In this document: positions 45,267 to 57,490 of the stretch, piece by piece
How positions within the stretch are numbered: position 1 is the stretch's first letter
Layout of the letters: every line of letters begins with the position of its first letter
From: Coptis chinensis
Lineage: Eukaryota > Streptophyta > Magnoliopsida > Ranunculales > Ranunculaceae
NCBI GenBank assembly: GCA_015680905.1
Contig: CM027377.1
Coordinates: forward strand, 21,290,501 to 21,354,500
Direction: 5' to 3'
Length of the DNA: 64,000 nt
Translations under genes and position numbers: made by a program
The notes under the pieces: generated by a model
The model's database searches: none
Seen by the model: the letters and a program-made list of their open reading frames with translations, nothing else
What the model was told of the DNA's origin: nothing

Positions 45267-46071
45267 ATTGGCTGAATATTGCTTGCTTTCCTTGGGGTTT
45301 TGCTCATTCCTAACTGCGAGGACCTCTTTGCCTTTGCGCTGGGCCATCCATTCTTTGTACTTGATATACTTGTCGACTCTGTGATATAGGTCGTCTGAGG
45401 TTTCTGGCTTGTTGCGCATGAGGGACCCTGCTAGGTCGGAGTCTTCTAAGAGGGCGTTTGTGAATGCAGAAATTGCAAAGCCATCACTGAGTCCTGATTC
45501 CAGCGAGAGGAGGTCCTTCTTAAAACATCCTAGGAAGACGCGAATCGTTTCGCCATGAGCTTGCTTGAGCTGGAACAAAGAGTCTAGGTCGGCTCGCTTC
45601 TTTCTGTTGTGGACGAACTCTGCTGGAAAAAGTTTGCACTTCAGGTAGTCGTAGTCTGGATGGCTGTAAAGTGCAAGGATTTGACTAAAGCGAGCTACGT
45701 GCTCGCCTGGGCAGGAGCTACCGTCGTACAACAGAAACTTTGGCTGGATGAACTTTGAAGGAGGCTGCTTGTCTCTGATTTCTGAGGTGAATGGTGATGC
45801 CTTGTACGTTTGTAGCATCTTCCTCGATCACGGATGGATCGCTACCTTTCTTTTTGACTTGACTTCTAATCTTTGGTGAAGTCTTCTAAGCCGCTGGTTG
45901 GTGGGTGGTGGTGTTGGTGAAACGGAGTTGTTTCTCCATTATTACATCTTTGCCATTGTTGGTGTTAGAGGTGGCCTGGTCGCGCATCGTTTGATTCTCT
46001 TATTGTAAGGTGGTGAAAGCATCTTGTAGCGTCTTCATCTGTTCTGCCAATATTTGAAGAGATGTATCCAT
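44136..46071 (-). pseudogene. Tat-2 gag and protease
   Basis: Start ATG at 46071 (MDTSLQILAEQMKTLQDAF); TAA at 46002-46000 and a frame change upstream of 45818. From 45818 a 560-codon frame is open. Capsid sequence is FIQPKFLLYDGSSCPGEHVA. An Asn run is encoded by the (GTT)n microsatellite. The zinc-type block is CHFHKLHHHDTNDCWSLK (about 45075), followed by an Arg/Ser-rich region (RSRSRSNERPANNRSRSR). The protease active site is VIIDPGSSCDILFYQTYKD (about 44570-44514), with the DxGSS form expected. This is the best-preserved gag-protease in the window. Confidence 0.9.
45231..45268. repeat. (GTT)n microsatellite in gag
   Basis: About 12 GTT triplets on the plus strand encode a run of asparagines in Tat-2 gag. 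The Tat-1 copy has a shorter AAC run at 23416-23440. Confidence 0.9.
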
Positions 46072-46143
46072 GGTGGTTTTGACCAGCTTCGTGAGCTTGA
46101 GAAAAGAGTAAGTGTTCTTTTTGTTGTTTTCTCAAGGAATCGA

Positions 46144-46161
46144 ACCGGCAGACGGCGCCAA
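46144..46161 (-). promoter_or_regulatory. Tat-2 primer binding site
   Basis: On the minus strand TTGGCGCCGTCTGCCGG directly follows the 5' LTR end at 46162. It is nearly identical to the Tat-1 site. Confidence 0.8.
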
Positions 46162-46612
46162 TGTAGATATTGGTTAATTTGGGACTACAACCTGATGATT
46201 TGTAGGATTGGGAATGGCTGCACTCTTACTGGGATAAGAGTTGCCTACGTATCAAGTTTCTCGGGGTAAACTTGAATCAAGCCTTACGTAGTTCATCTCT
46301 ATCTATTTATAGATGTTTGAGCTGATCTTCCATATTTGCTTTGGACCGTTATGAAGTGTAGATCCACCTTGTGTGCTATTTTGATGATTCGTCATTACTC
46401 TGCTGTTACAAAGTTAATGTCTCCTTGATTGTGGCGTTGATTGAGCTCTAAGGTTGTGCTAGTGGATTTGCTTCCATAAATGGCTGTAACTGATGTTGTG
46501 GACGACCTGGGTGTTGGGTCGTGGATACGATCTGATGGTGTGAGACGAATTGAAGGTAGACAACCTGGTATATGGACACGTGCACTGTAGTGTGGAACAG
46601 AGGGTGCTTACA
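46162..46612 (-). repeat. Tat-2 5' LTR (451 bp)
   Basis: Starts TGTAAGCACCCTCTGTTCC on the minus strand and ends ACCAATATCTACA. It is flanked by ATGTT (46613-46617). It contains the start-region block CTATAAATAGATAGAG (about 46300-46315). Confidence 0.92.
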
Positions 46613-46617
46613 ATGTT

Positions 46618-47066
46618 CGGGAATGATAACCAGGTATGAATGAAATAGCCAGCTAGAAAGATACTTCTCGTAGTGTCTTTTTCAATTTTCATATAATGCT
46701 GTGTTCCCTGCACTAGATACACAAAAAAAAAATGTCAAATTGGATTGACCGATTTTTTTTGTGTGTATTGGGGAAAGGAGACCCTAATTTCCCGTATAGT
46801 GGGTGGGTGGGTGGGTCATCTAGTGGGGGTAACACTAGTTCACCCTAGATTTCATGCTGTTGGCATCTGCCGATTTACAAACAAAACCACAAAGATGCCA
46901 ACATGTTTTTTCAAACACATTGAACCAAACAATATTGAACAAAAGACCTTCACGTGTTTATTCCAAGCAACAACATTTGAACTCAAGAAAATTACACTAA
47001 TCACAACTACTCACTCTTACACTCTCTATGATTAAAATCACTGTGGAGCAGCACTCCACTTGGCAA
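46618..47066. other. Spacer with GST 3' flank
   Basis: This is a single-copy-looking flank containing a short GGGT microsatellite (46799-46817). The 3' untranslated region of the GST gene reads leftward from 47066. No other gene is supported. Confidence 0.5.
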
Positions 47067-47813
47067 TCAGCGTTTTAGCAACTCCAAGAGCTTATCAGTC
47101 TCAGGAATCAAATCCTTAACCGCAGGATCAGAGCAAAACTTCTCAGACCATGCATAAAGATTGGGCGTCTTTGTTTCATCGAGTAACTCAACACCATTGA
47201 GCTTCTCGACCACCTTGACCAGCGCTAAGTTGGCCCCAAGTGCTATATCAATGTACCCAACTGTATCTCCACCAAAGAAGTCCTTTCCTTTGCTGATCTT
47301 CTCAAATGCCTCTTCTAGTAATTCAATTCCTGTGGACACTCCTTCTATAGCTGTTTTCTTCTCTTCCTCAGTCTTTGGTTTAAGAGTTGCCAATAGTGAG
47401 CTGAACCACTGCAAAATACAAGCAACAATAAATAATTAGATGGAAGTAAGTTTCTTTAGTAGTACAGATGGACCAACATTAGTATCATTACGTACCTTAT
47501 CATCTATGTAGGAACCCCAGAACCGAACAACGGAACGATCATAAGGATCAGAAGGAAGGATAGAAGGACCAGAGGTGAAAGCCTCATCGATGTATTGAAC
47601 AATAATGAGTGACTCACAAATAGGCTTATCATTATGAATCATGATTGGGATCTTCTTATAAACCGGGTTACTCTTGAGTAGAAGTTCGCTTTTGGTACCG
47701 AATGGCTGCTCCAGGAACTCATAATCGATGTTTTTAAGATTTAGAGCTATGCGTGGGCGAATAACAAATGGACTTCCCCTGGTACTCAAAAGTTTGACAT
47801 CACTTGCTGCCAT
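47067..47813 (-). CDS. Tau-class glutathione S-transferase (GSTU16/17/18-like)
   Basis: Conjugates glutathione to electrophilic or xenobiotic substrates in the cytosol; tau GSTs act in detoxification and stress signalling. Coding exons are 47813-47496 (106 codons) and 47408-47067, with an 87-nt GT-AG intron (AAG|GTACGT...TTGCAG|TGG), giving 219 residues, the usual length. One intron at this point is typical of tau GSTs. The N-terminal thioredoxin-like domain has the catalytic Ser14 in RGSPFVIRPRIALNLK, the cis-Pro block KKIPIMIHNDKPICESL with the glutathione-binding Glu-Ser, and VQYIDE. SGPSILPSDPYDRSVVRFW leads into the helical C-terminal domain (FFGGDTVGYIDIALG, SDPAVKDLIPETDKL). The RPRIALNLK form resembles GSTU16-18. 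No stop or frameshift was seen; this is the one intact host gene. Confidence 0.95.
47409..47495 (-). other. GST intron
   Basis: An 87-nt intron with GTACGT donor and TTTTGCAG acceptor, at the conserved tau-class position after residue 106. Confidence 0.92.
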
Positions 47814-47899
47814 GACACTTCTACACAGAAATGAAGATATGGAAAATGGAGATATCTAGATTTTTTGTACGAGATGGAATGATAGATAGCGTATTAAGG

Positions 47900-47914
47900 G
47901 TAGTATATATAGTT
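47900..47914 (-). promoter_or_regulatory. Probable TATA box of the GST gene
   Basis: On the minus strand ACTATATATACTACC lies about 90-100 bp upstream of the ATG, leaving room for a leader of about 60 nt. A TTGAC core (plus strand, 47912-47916) overlaps its edge. Confidence 0.55.
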
Positions 47915-48484
47915 GACAATATAGACTTTCCTAGTATTGGGTCCATGAAAGTTCTAATTATTGCATTTACTGTGATGATTAACGGTTTATTGCATTCTTT
48001 TACTTTGGTTACAGATTGGAACGTATGTCCTTACGCTTTCGATCAATCAAAGTCATCAAGCCAAATCTTATGGCGATGAATGAATGGGTTGGATAAATGA
48101 ATTGAATGCAATTTGAACACGCAAGTGAAATAACTTGTTCTGGCCTATGGTGGAACCAAAGAAAAATCAGAGCAAGTCTAATCGGAGTGCTATATGGATG
48201 TCATTGTTGGAAAACGATACTAATCGATCCCCGCTAAGATAGTTTGTATATGAACACTCTATACTCCAATCAAAATCTAACATTTCACTATAACCAACAA
48301 CCACACTACTAAGCAATGCAATGTAAAAGCATAGCACAATGAGACACAAGATATACCGTGGTTCGGCCAATGATACATACTTCCACAAGAGCCAATCCTT
48401 TTATAAGAGTAGGATAGAAGATTACAATCACTCATCTTAAGTATCTCCACACTTACTAATCTTTCTTCAATCTCTCTCCTTACA
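47915..48484. other. GST upstream region
   Basis: This is 570 bp between the GST TATA region and the LINE tail. The part 48330-48480 (ATACCGTGGTTCGGCC, then TATAAGAGTAGGATAG) resembles the R region of plant LTR elements, so an LTR fragment may have inserted here. No LTR termini were found. Confidence 0.4.
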
Positions 48485-48575
48485 TTTTTTTTTGCTAAGG
48501 GTAATTGCATTAATAAAAAAGTTTTTCAAAGTACAAAGAATGGATAGGATTGATAGTAAATCACTATCTCAAAGC

Positions 48576-51500
48576 TTAGTTTACAAATCTATAGTACGTG
48601 GTGTTCATATCCTCAATTATGTGCAAGAATGCCGACCTACCATCCCACCACTTCTTCTCTCCCTTTGCCAGGTGAGCTGCTTCTTTGGAGCAAATGTCCG
48701 CACCAAAATTAGCCTCACACCAAGTGTTAGTCACAATGATCCAATCCGCTAGCCCTTTTACTTTGTCCCAAGCTGCACGAATTTGCCAATGTGCGATCAT
48801 TACGAAAGATTTCCGCTGCTTGGTAGAGTCAGATTCCACCCAGATAAGTTTCCATCCCAGTTCCACCGCTTTTAAGATGCCCTCCACTATCGCAAAACTC
48901 TCCGCTATAAAGTTTGTGGCAATACCTAGGCCTCCTATATATGCGCCAATAACATTGCCGGTACTGTCTCGAAGAAGCGTGCCCCAGCCTGAATTTTTGG
49001 GATTTCCTCGTGAACAACCATCAGCATTCACTTTTATTATGGTACTGGGAGGTGCCACCTAATAGCATTCAAGGATGCGTGGAGCCTTCCTTAGCTTGGC
49101 TGGTAACTTCCAGGCCTTCAGAACTTCCAAGTCTATGATATAGTTATTCATGTGTTTCTTCGATCGATCATAAGCTCTTTTAACCGCTCCTCGAACTTGA
49201 AACATGACGGAACTTATACTCGACTTCTTGCTGCCATATAAGACCCTATTTATATTTCTCCAAACAGCAACCAAACATGTGATTGCAGCTGCCTTCCACA
49301 GATCCTGTAAAAGAGGACTTTCATTTCAACATTTTATGAACATTTCCTCCCTATTGGCAATCCTTGAGTGATGCTACATGTTCTTTGCTATGAGCTCCCA
49401 GCATCTTTGAGCAAACCTGCATTCAAATAAAATATGAGCTTGAGTTTCCTCTGCCACCGTACAAATGCAGCAGCGAGATGCCAACTGGAATTTCCTCCCC
49501 CTTAATTTCTCGTCTGTATGCATGGCACCATGGAGAATTTTCTAGCCTGTTCCAAGCGTCCTTGGCAACACCTCAGCTGAGTAGAGAAACTTGGTCCACT
49601 GTGGCCCATTGGCCTTCCCTTTTATTACTTTATATGCCGATCTAACCGAAAACAAGCCATTAGTGGATTGACGCCAAACTCTTCTGTCTTCTCTGTGCTG
49701 ATCTGGAAGCTGCAGTTGGCTTAAGTCCACCCCAAGATTGATAAGAATTTGTTTCAGGGATTCGGGAAACTTCCATTGTTTCCCCTGGATGCAAGCACTG
49801 AGGGGTGCTTTGAGTTTCTGCAGGAGCCTTTTGTCCTGGATAAAGTTTCCAATGATCACCTCACCTATCCAGTTGTCCCTCCATAAGCTTATATTCTCTC
49901 CTTTTCCGATGATCCACCCTTGATGAGTATCCATCTCTCTGAGGGCCCATTGTAAACCGGTCCACACTGTAGATCTCTTGTGGCTCGACCAACCCCCTGA
50001 TTTGTTCCTGTATTTTCCATTCATAAACTCTGACCAATCTGAGGTGTCATTCAGTAAAATCCAAGCTAGTTTCATGAGCATAGATAGATTTATATCTCTG
50101 AGCTTTCGGAGACCAAGTCCACCCTCTTCCTCTGGCCGACAAACCTTTTGCCATTTTACTGTGATGAATTTGCTCTCTGCTGGACTGCCAGTCCAAATGA
50201 AATTCCTGATAATGCCCTCGCATTCTTTGATCACCGACACTGGCCATTTATAAATTGCCATGTTATGCACCGGTACGCTATTGAGGACTTGCTTTGCCAG
50301 AACCACACGACCCTTGAAGGATAGCATCTTTCCCGCTCAACTAGCTGCCCTTTTTCTAATCTTGTCAACCAGAGGAGCTAGCGTTGCTCTTGTAACCCTA
50401 CCCACAGTTAAGGGAACACCCAAATATCTTTCTAGAATAAACCCTTCTTTTATGCCCATGATATCCTCAATGTCCTACTTCTTTCTATGTGTCATTGGAC
50501 TTAAGAAAATCTTGCATTTTGCTTTGCTTATGAGTTGTCCCAATGCCAACTGATAGGAATCTAGAAGCTCCATGAGATTAATGAGTTGCCTCCTTCTTGC
50601 ATTGCAGAAGATGAAGATATCGTCAGCGAACATAAGATGTGTAGGGCTGTAATAGTTGCTCTATATCGCCATTCTTTGTATTTTCTTGTTCACACAAAGC
50701 CATTCCAGACCCTTACTCAGGCAGTCCTTTGCAAAGGTAAATAATATCGGAGAAAGAGGATCTCCTTGCCTGAGCTGTCTCTCTGCTGTGAAACATTCAA
50801 TAGGCCCTCCATTAAAGAGAATAGAAATGGTATTATTTGTTACAGCTCCCTGTATCCACCCTATCAGTTTCCAATCAAATCCCATTCTCTGCATAATTGC
50901 CCAAAGAAAATTCCAATCCAGAGTATCAAAGGCCTGCGATATATCCAGCTTGATGCCTATATTACCACCTTTTCTCTTGACATTTAGCTCATTGTTGAGC
51001 TCAGAAGTCAACCCCACTGCTTGAGAGGAGTTCCGATTGGCAATGAACCCATATTGTTCTTTTGTGACAATCCTCTGAGCGAGAATATTTAGCCTTGAAG
51101 CAAAGATTTTTGTAATGACTTTGAAACCAAAGTTTGCCAGACATATCGGTCTGAATCTGTCCAGTTGATTCACACCCTTTTCTTTTGGAATCATTACCAA
51201 GAAATTTGCATTAAAGCTACTCGGAATGCGACTTCTGATGAAAAAGTATTGTACCGCTCTGACCATGTCCAACCCCACTATGTCCCAGAATGTCTGAAAG
51301 AAATGGCCTGAGAAACCATCCGGCCTAGGGGAGCTATCTGGATTCAAATCAAATATCGCCTTCTTTATTTCCCCCAGGGAGGGCAACCGAGTCAAGATCT
51401 CATTATCCTCTTCTGTTACAGACTTTGGCATCAGCTTGATAAGATCTTCGTCAGTCGGCAACTCGACCCTCTTCAGTTTCTTAGAAAACTGCTGCACCAT

Positions 51501-52679
51501 GAAATCTCCAATCTCCTTTTGATCAGTGAGAATCACCCCTTCTTTGTTTTTGAGTTCAGTGATGTATGATTTGTTTCTGTTCATATTAGCTAAGGCATGG
51601 AAGAACTTTGTGCTTTTATCCAGATCATTGTCCCATTTAACCTTGGACTTCTGCCTCCAAAAAGATTCTTCTTGCTCTAGTAAGCTCTCAACTTTGTTCT
51701 CTTGATTAATCAATTCATTGGCCAAAGCATCAGTGAAATTCCTCTCCAACTCTTTTTGCATATTCTCCAGAACCTCAAATTTCTCTCTCACTTTTGTGCC
51801 AAAGTTCCCAAAGATATTGTAGTTCCAGAACTTTAGTTTACCTTTCAAGCGTTTGAGCTTTTGTGTAAGCATGAAAACTGAATGACCTTCTATGGGCTCA
51901 GACCAACTCTGAAGCACTAGGTCCTTTAAACTTGGATGGGTGGTCCACATCTTTAAGAATTTGAAGGGTACATTCTTGGGCCTTGGAATTGTAGTTGTCC
52001 AACCAGCAAGGGGTGAATGATCAGAGCACAATTTACTCAGAGCCCTGTACCTCCAGCTTGGATGCAAAAGGTTCCATTCATTATTTACAAATGCTCTGTC
52101 CAGCTTCCCCACTACCTTGTCCACTCCCATCTGTTTATTCCACCAAGTGAAGTCGAACCCGGAGTGAGGCGCCTCCATCAGCTGGTTTGAGCTTACCATG
52201 TCTCTGAAGTCCGACATTGCCACAGACAGGGGAGTTCTTCCACTTTTCTTTTCTATTGGGCTAAGATAAGCATTGAAGTCGCCTATAATGAGCCATGGTC
52301 TAGACTGAGAGTTTAAGTTGCTCAACTCCGCCCAGAGTTATCTTCTTCTCACATACACTGAGCTTGCATGGATGATAGTGATCAAACCATTCGGAGACTC
52401 TATTGTGATGTGTTGGCTCGATTGACTGTGTAGAGTTGGAGCCAACAAGTTATTCTTCCAGAGCAGCCAGAGATTAGGCACCCTGTTATCATTAGAATTG
52501 TGAACAATTTGGGTGCAAAGCCCTAACGAACGGATATAAGCTGTAGAAAAACTAGAGGGATCAATCTTAGGCTCAACTATACCAATGATATCTGGCACCC
52601 ATTTTTTCACAAGCTTTGCCAGCCTAGCTCTTGTTTTATCATTCGAGATACCTCAAACATTCCAAAATATGCACCTCAT
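48576..52679 (-). pseudogene. LINE ORF2: endonuclease, reverse transcriptase, RNase H
   Basis: ATG 52679 opens MRCIFWNV, then TGA at 52655-52653 where Arg or Trp is usual. APE endonuclease motifs are FWNV, VEPK, GDFNAY (about 52285) and CSDHSPL (about 52020). RT blocks are SPRPDGFSGHFF, FLVMIPKEKG, RPICLANFGFKVITK, KLDISQAFDTLDW, RQGDPLSPILF and the catalytic MFADDIFIF (about 50630-50605). Then come a zinc-knuckle region near 49500 and a C-terminal RNase H (IKVNADGCSRGNPKNSGWG, 49058-48576). The longest frame is 554 codons (52325-50661). At about 1,370 codons the length matches plant L1 ORF2. Stops and shifts near 52330, 50660, 50330 and 49300 make it inactive. Confidence 0.92.
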
Positions 52680-52900
52680 TAGGAAAATAGATGAGTTTAT
52701 TATCAAATGAGGCAAGCCTCAATTTTTATTTGCTGATTGAAGCCTTATCTTGGGTGGAGAAGCATTTTGCAACTTCCATTGAGGCATATAGCCTCTTTTC
52801 TTTGATGGGTTGTCCCCCTTGTCAGGTGGTAATGTTCCTCTGCCATGTCTGCCCAGCTATTAGAAGTGAAGCCCCAAACTTTGTTCAACTTTGAATTTTC

Positions 52901-54167
52901 TGATAGGGTATACATTAAAAGCATTACTTTTGTATTAACTCTAATTCTTTATATTTTGAATGAGAATCATATGGGCAAATATTATGCATATTATATATGT
53001 TATTAGTTAGATGCATGTGTCTAATACTTTATGTTGTAGATGATATGGTGTGAACACACAGAAGATCATATTATCAGTACCTTATAAAATATAAGTAATC
53101 GTTCACAACCTAGATGGATTTGGACAAAGCATTGGTACGGTTGTAGTATAATCTGGTATTAGTCTATCTTGACTATAAGATTACACTAGTATACTTTGTG
53201 TGTATTGAACAGGACCAAGTGAGGTTGTTTATCTTTATACTGACTATATAAGAGAACAAACGCCTCTGTTATTATGGATGATTGTCCTCCTAATCCGGAT
53301 ATGATAACGGGCACTTACGTGCATTGTACATTGCTTTAAATCATCAATGAGTGAGATTCATTTGTGAATCAACAAACTCGATGGATTGGGTAATGACATT
53401 GTATGTAAGGTATGCTGTTGATTATAGAAAGAATCCGTGTCCCGCAAGAAGTCAGGCTGATGATGTCCCCTTGAGGAGCTCATAAGGACTGTCATATAAA
53501 TGCTGCAGGTGGATTTGATCCGACATGACAATGAGGTTGAGTGGTACTACTCAAGGACATAAGAAGTTGATTAATGTAGTTGTCAGTAACTTGACTTAAT
53601 CAACGGACATTCGATATCTTAAACACGGGGAGATCAACGAGCATATAATATGGAGCCCATAAACGCTGACACGTAATTTGGGATTAGGGCGATAGTGCAA
53701 CAATGGCCTTTAGTGGAATAAGCCATTTGTTGATAGACTTGGGCCGTGTGTTCTGGGCGAACATGGAAAGCCCAAGCCCGTCAGGAGGCCCAACCCTAAT
53801 TTTCTCCTCATGGTCCCTGTTGTAGCCTATAAATAGAATCCCTTCTTTCCTGGCCAAAATTAACTATTCATTTGGATTGAAAAGAGAGGCAAGGATAGAT
53901 AGATCCAAAATTGGATCTAGCTTTGTGAGAAAGAAGGGGGTTGGTAGATCGTTGCCCACACAACGTCCAATCTATTGAAAGGAATACAACAGAAGATCAA
54001 GGGGTTGATTGTTGATTCGGATTCATAGATATTGATTCTCAGAGATTACATCTTAACCGATTCTAAAAGGTATATTTTCTATCCAAAACCGTGAACCCCA
54101 TTAATTCTACTGCGCTTGGGTTTTCGCGGTTTGTAGAAATTTGCATTTTGAAATAACGGTTCCTACA
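52901..54167 (+). mobile_element. Solo LTR (1267 bp) in LINE ORF1
   Basis: Starts TGATAGGGTATACATTAA and ends AACGGTTCCTACA. It is the same family as 3509-4792 (inverted there). The left flank is TTTTC (52896-52900) and the right flank is TTTTTC, a target duplication with one extra T. Excision rejoins LINE ORF1 at GAATTTTC|GCATGC. Confidence 0.9.
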
Positions 54168-54227
54168 TTTTTCGCATGCTGCATGCCCCCAATTCTTGGA
54201 TGTGGAGGAGTACTTATCACTGCGTTG
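54168..54227 (-). pseudogene. LINE ORF1 fragment between two insertions
   Basis: Sixty bases of LINE ORF1 are stranded between the solo LTR and the long-LTR element. On the minus strand they continue the reading from 63149 (AVISTPPHPRIGGMQHAK). Confidence 0.8.
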
Positions 54228-54236
54228 TGTAACGCC

Positions 54237-54252
54237 CGTATTTTAAAATACG
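54237..54252. repeat. 16-bp palindrome at LTR start
   Basis: CGTATTTTAAAATACG is a perfect palindrome nine bases from the LTR terminus. It is repeated at 59432-59447 in the other LTR. Confidence 0.9.
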
Positions 54253-55828
54253 TATTTTTTTCTATTTATTAATTAATTAAATTATTTTATTTTCAAAATT
54301 CGTCGGATCGGACTCGGGATATGTGGGCCTGGTTTTTGGGCCCGAGTCTGTGTTGGGCTTGGGTTTAGGACCCAAGTATATAAACACTTTTCTAGAAAAT
54401 AGGGTTCCGAGAGAATAGAATATATTAAAAATGGAGGCAGAGCTAGAAGTTGGATTTCTGGAGGGTGGAGCACGACGGTTGGGATTCTAGGGGATTCGTT
54501 GGGTTTTAATTCAGTGAGTAGATTAGTTTTTCTATTTCACATTATGATTGTACTTTTCAAAGTTTTGGTTCTGCGGATTAGGTTATTGTTGTTTAGATCC
54601 CGTAGTTGGTAAAATTGGTTTAACTGTCTTTCAAAATTATCCGGGACTAGGAAATCGATATTGACTGTTGGAAGCTTTGAACAACGTGTAAATGGCTGCC
54701 AATACCGTTTATGTTAACATTGCCAGGCGTGAGTGGTTTTTCTTTATTGGTTTTTCTCGTGATCTAGACACGCATTACCAGCGTTTCATTTCTTGAAGAA
54801 CCACCTTTCATTTCTTTTTTCTTGTTTTTTTTTGGTTATTCAACCATGGTTCTTCTGTACCTGTTTTATACTCTGTAGATTTGGTAGGACTGGGAACACC
54901 ATTGGTGGTGGTGAAGGGAGGCCTTGAGCCCCTAACCTCCTCCTCGCTAAAAACGCCATTTGGAATTCTTGTGATTTTGTGGGGATGTTTTTTTGTATTT
55001 TTTGGTGTTTGAACTGTTTTGTTGTGTATTGAGGGTTGTTGGTTGAATGAATGGTGGTAGGGGAAAGTTTGAAGTTGGTTGTTGGTTGAGTGGTGTGGGG
55101 CGATGAAGCTTGGAGGCGTTAATGGCGAATGGCGGGTGGGGCTGATTTTAGGTTGGTTTCTTTTGGTTGAGTGATGATGGGTTGATGTTTGGGTGAAGTG
55201 GAGTAGTGTAGGGTGTGTGGGGGTGTCGATTAGAGCTTGGTGGAAGCCATTAATGGCGGACGGTCTCGGATCTAGGTTTGGTCGATATGTGGAAGTTAAG
55301 AATTGGAGTTTTGCCTTTGTTAAAGTGGTGTGGGTTTCTATGAGGAGTCAAACCGCTTAGGTTGGATGGGTGGCGATTGGAATCTGTGGTGGTGGTCGGT
55401 TTTGGTGGTGGGATGGGTGAAGATGATGAGTGGTTGATTTCATTTTTCGGTTTGGGCCTTGGGCGAAACCTTAAGTTTTGTTTTGGTAGGCTTGTTTTAG
55501 TTGTTTGGGCCAACCACTTATTTGTTTTGTTTGGCCCGATTTCTTTTAAGTTTTTGACCGGTTTTGATTCAATTTTGGACCGAACCACTTAACCGCTTTG
55601 GGGCCCGTTTATAATATTGCATGGACCAGTCCATAGGACTTAAAATAGATCAATTGGGTCGGGTAGAATAAATAAGTGGACTTTTAGACTTTTCGGGTTC
55701 TAAGGTTTGGGCTTGGCGGTTAGGTCCGAACGGGACCCTTCGTGAACCATGCACCTTTGTCCTTAGCCATGAACCATGGCTATGACCTTTGTCGAACAGC
55801 CATGAACCATGACCTTTAAAACGGATAG

Positions 55829-56106
55829 TTTGACTTTTAAAACGACCGGTTTGACTTTGACTAGGACCAATTGACTTTGACCTTTGACCATGGGCGGGAC
55901 ACCTTTGACTTTGACCGGGACCGGTTGACTTTGACCCGGGATAGTTTGACTTTGATAAGGACGATTGTTTGACTTTGACCCGGGACAATTTGACTTTGGC
56001 GGGGACGGGACATGTGGACTTTGACTTTGACCGGGACATGTGGACTTTGACCTTGACCATGGCGTGTTGACCGTTGACCATTCGGTTGACTTTGTATGAT
56101 TGACTT
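55829..56106 (+). repeat. TTGAC (W-box core) minisatellite, 5' LTR
   Basis: About 22 TTGAC cores occur on one strand in 280 bp, mostly in pairs as TTGACTTTGACC separated by GGGAC/AGGAC phrases. TTGAC[CT] is the binding core of WRKY transcription factors. The array lies in the transcribed part of the LTR. An open frame on the other strand here is a by-product of the repeat. Confidence 0.8.
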
Positions 56107-57259
56107 TTCCAGTTTTTCACATATTTGATCATATGGATAGATATAGTAAGAAAATATTGTTGATATTATATAACTTGGTTGGTCATTATCTAATTAAGAT
56201 TTGACGTGGAGTAGTGTGTAAAGTATATAAATATTGGGCTTTGATTGTAGACTTTTGGTATCCCTAATTGTGCTTACGTTTTTATGTTATATATTGTATG
56301 GACAAGCCATAAAATAAAATGGTACCTGAAACCTGCATAATTGGTTAGTCAATCGCGTCTAAGAAAGATTTCGAAATGATGTTGTGTATTTTGACGCGTG
56401 GCGATATTGAGATGTTAGGAGACATTATATTCTAATAATCACGTTATAATAAATAATGTATGCGATCATTGGAAGCATTGTGACATGACATGATATAATA
56501 CGTTATAATATATTGATGCAATATCTTGGGGAAATGTATATACACTCCATTATTTTATATGTGAGATGCTAGTATAGCGGTGAATATTTGCCCGCGGGGT
56601 GTGGCGTTGTGCAATAATATATTGGCACGTGAAAGAATTTGACTATGAGATATAATTGAGATATTTCTAGATATTATGGCTTAGTGCAATAAGGTAATTG
56701 ACCCCGCACGCGTGATATAGTAGAAATGTTTATGAGTCATTAATGTATGACACTGAATAAATTACATAACGAAAATCCTAGAACGACTACCACAACTCAT
56801 GTGATTGGCCCTTCCGGCGTTTGATTAATCTGAATGGCCCGAGGCGCCCTCTTCCGTTTCGGTTAAATCTGAATAAAAACCTCCGGCGTTAGAATAATAA
56901 TGGGTTGATTATTCCGTTCGCAAAATAGAACGATGATCGCATAATATTTTATGCCGAATAGTGGCGGTGCTTACATAGATTTGGCTTCCGTGTGAGGATT
57001 TACGGTGTCTGCGGCATCCCAATTTCGAGTGGTGGTTACGCCGAGTGGCTCATTATGTAAAGGGAGGCATGTGGATGTACATGTTCGGCGTTGGGTAGCG
57101 ATTGTGGTAGCCAGGGAAACTAGGTAAGACATAGATACGACGTGATTTTAGGGACACACAAAGAAAGCCTGAAATAATCTAATTATGGTAATATGTTGGT
57201 AAATGATATATCTCTAGATAGATGATTTGTATATGGTTGGCTGGTTATAGTTTAGTTAG

Positions 57260-57490
57260 AACCTAAGGAGCCTCGATGGAGGAACTACATGCCTTATTTA
57301 TTATGAGTATAGTTGTTGTGTGGTTAGTGGGAAGTTAAAAGCCTCGATTGGAGGAACTACACCGCCTAGATTAGTGTATTTAAGAATGTTAAGGCACCTC
57401 GATTGGAGGAACTACCGCCTAGATTATTGTACTTAAGAATGTTGTATTAGTCGTTGAAAGTTAAAGCCTCGATTGGAGGAACTAAGCTGC
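57260..57490 (+). repeat. Interspersed CCTCGATTGGAGGAACTA repeats
   Basis: Four copies (starting near 57269, 57344, 57396, 57467) are separated by TTAAGAATGTT-type spacers. The other LTR has the set at 62470-62695. A divergent copy is in the interior near 58452. Confidence 0.75.

Larger units (their letters stand above)
38324..46612 (-). mobile_element. Tat/Retand-like Ty3/gypsy retrotransposon (Tat-2), both LTRs present
   Basis: LTRs are 38324-38726 (3') and 46162-46612 (5'), with a perfect target duplication ATGTT at 38319-38323 and 46613-46617. Inside, on the minus strand, are PBS, gag, protease, RT, two RNase H domains and a truncated integrase C-terminus, then an antisense gene (plus strand) and PPT. 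Relative to Tat-1, about 1.4-1.5 kb is missing between the integrase end (about 40976) and the antisense exon-2 donor (about 40921). Stops occur, but fewer than in Tat-1. Confidence 0.95.

Noticed and set aside
45015-45384. Plus-strand frames with poly-Val/poly-Leu
   Set aside because: They are shadows of the (GTT)n microsatellite in Tat-2 gag.
55650-56132. 160-codon Lys/Ser/Pro-rich minus-strand frame
   Set aside because: It is generated by the TTGAC minisatellite; the corresponding region of the other LTR does not keep it open.
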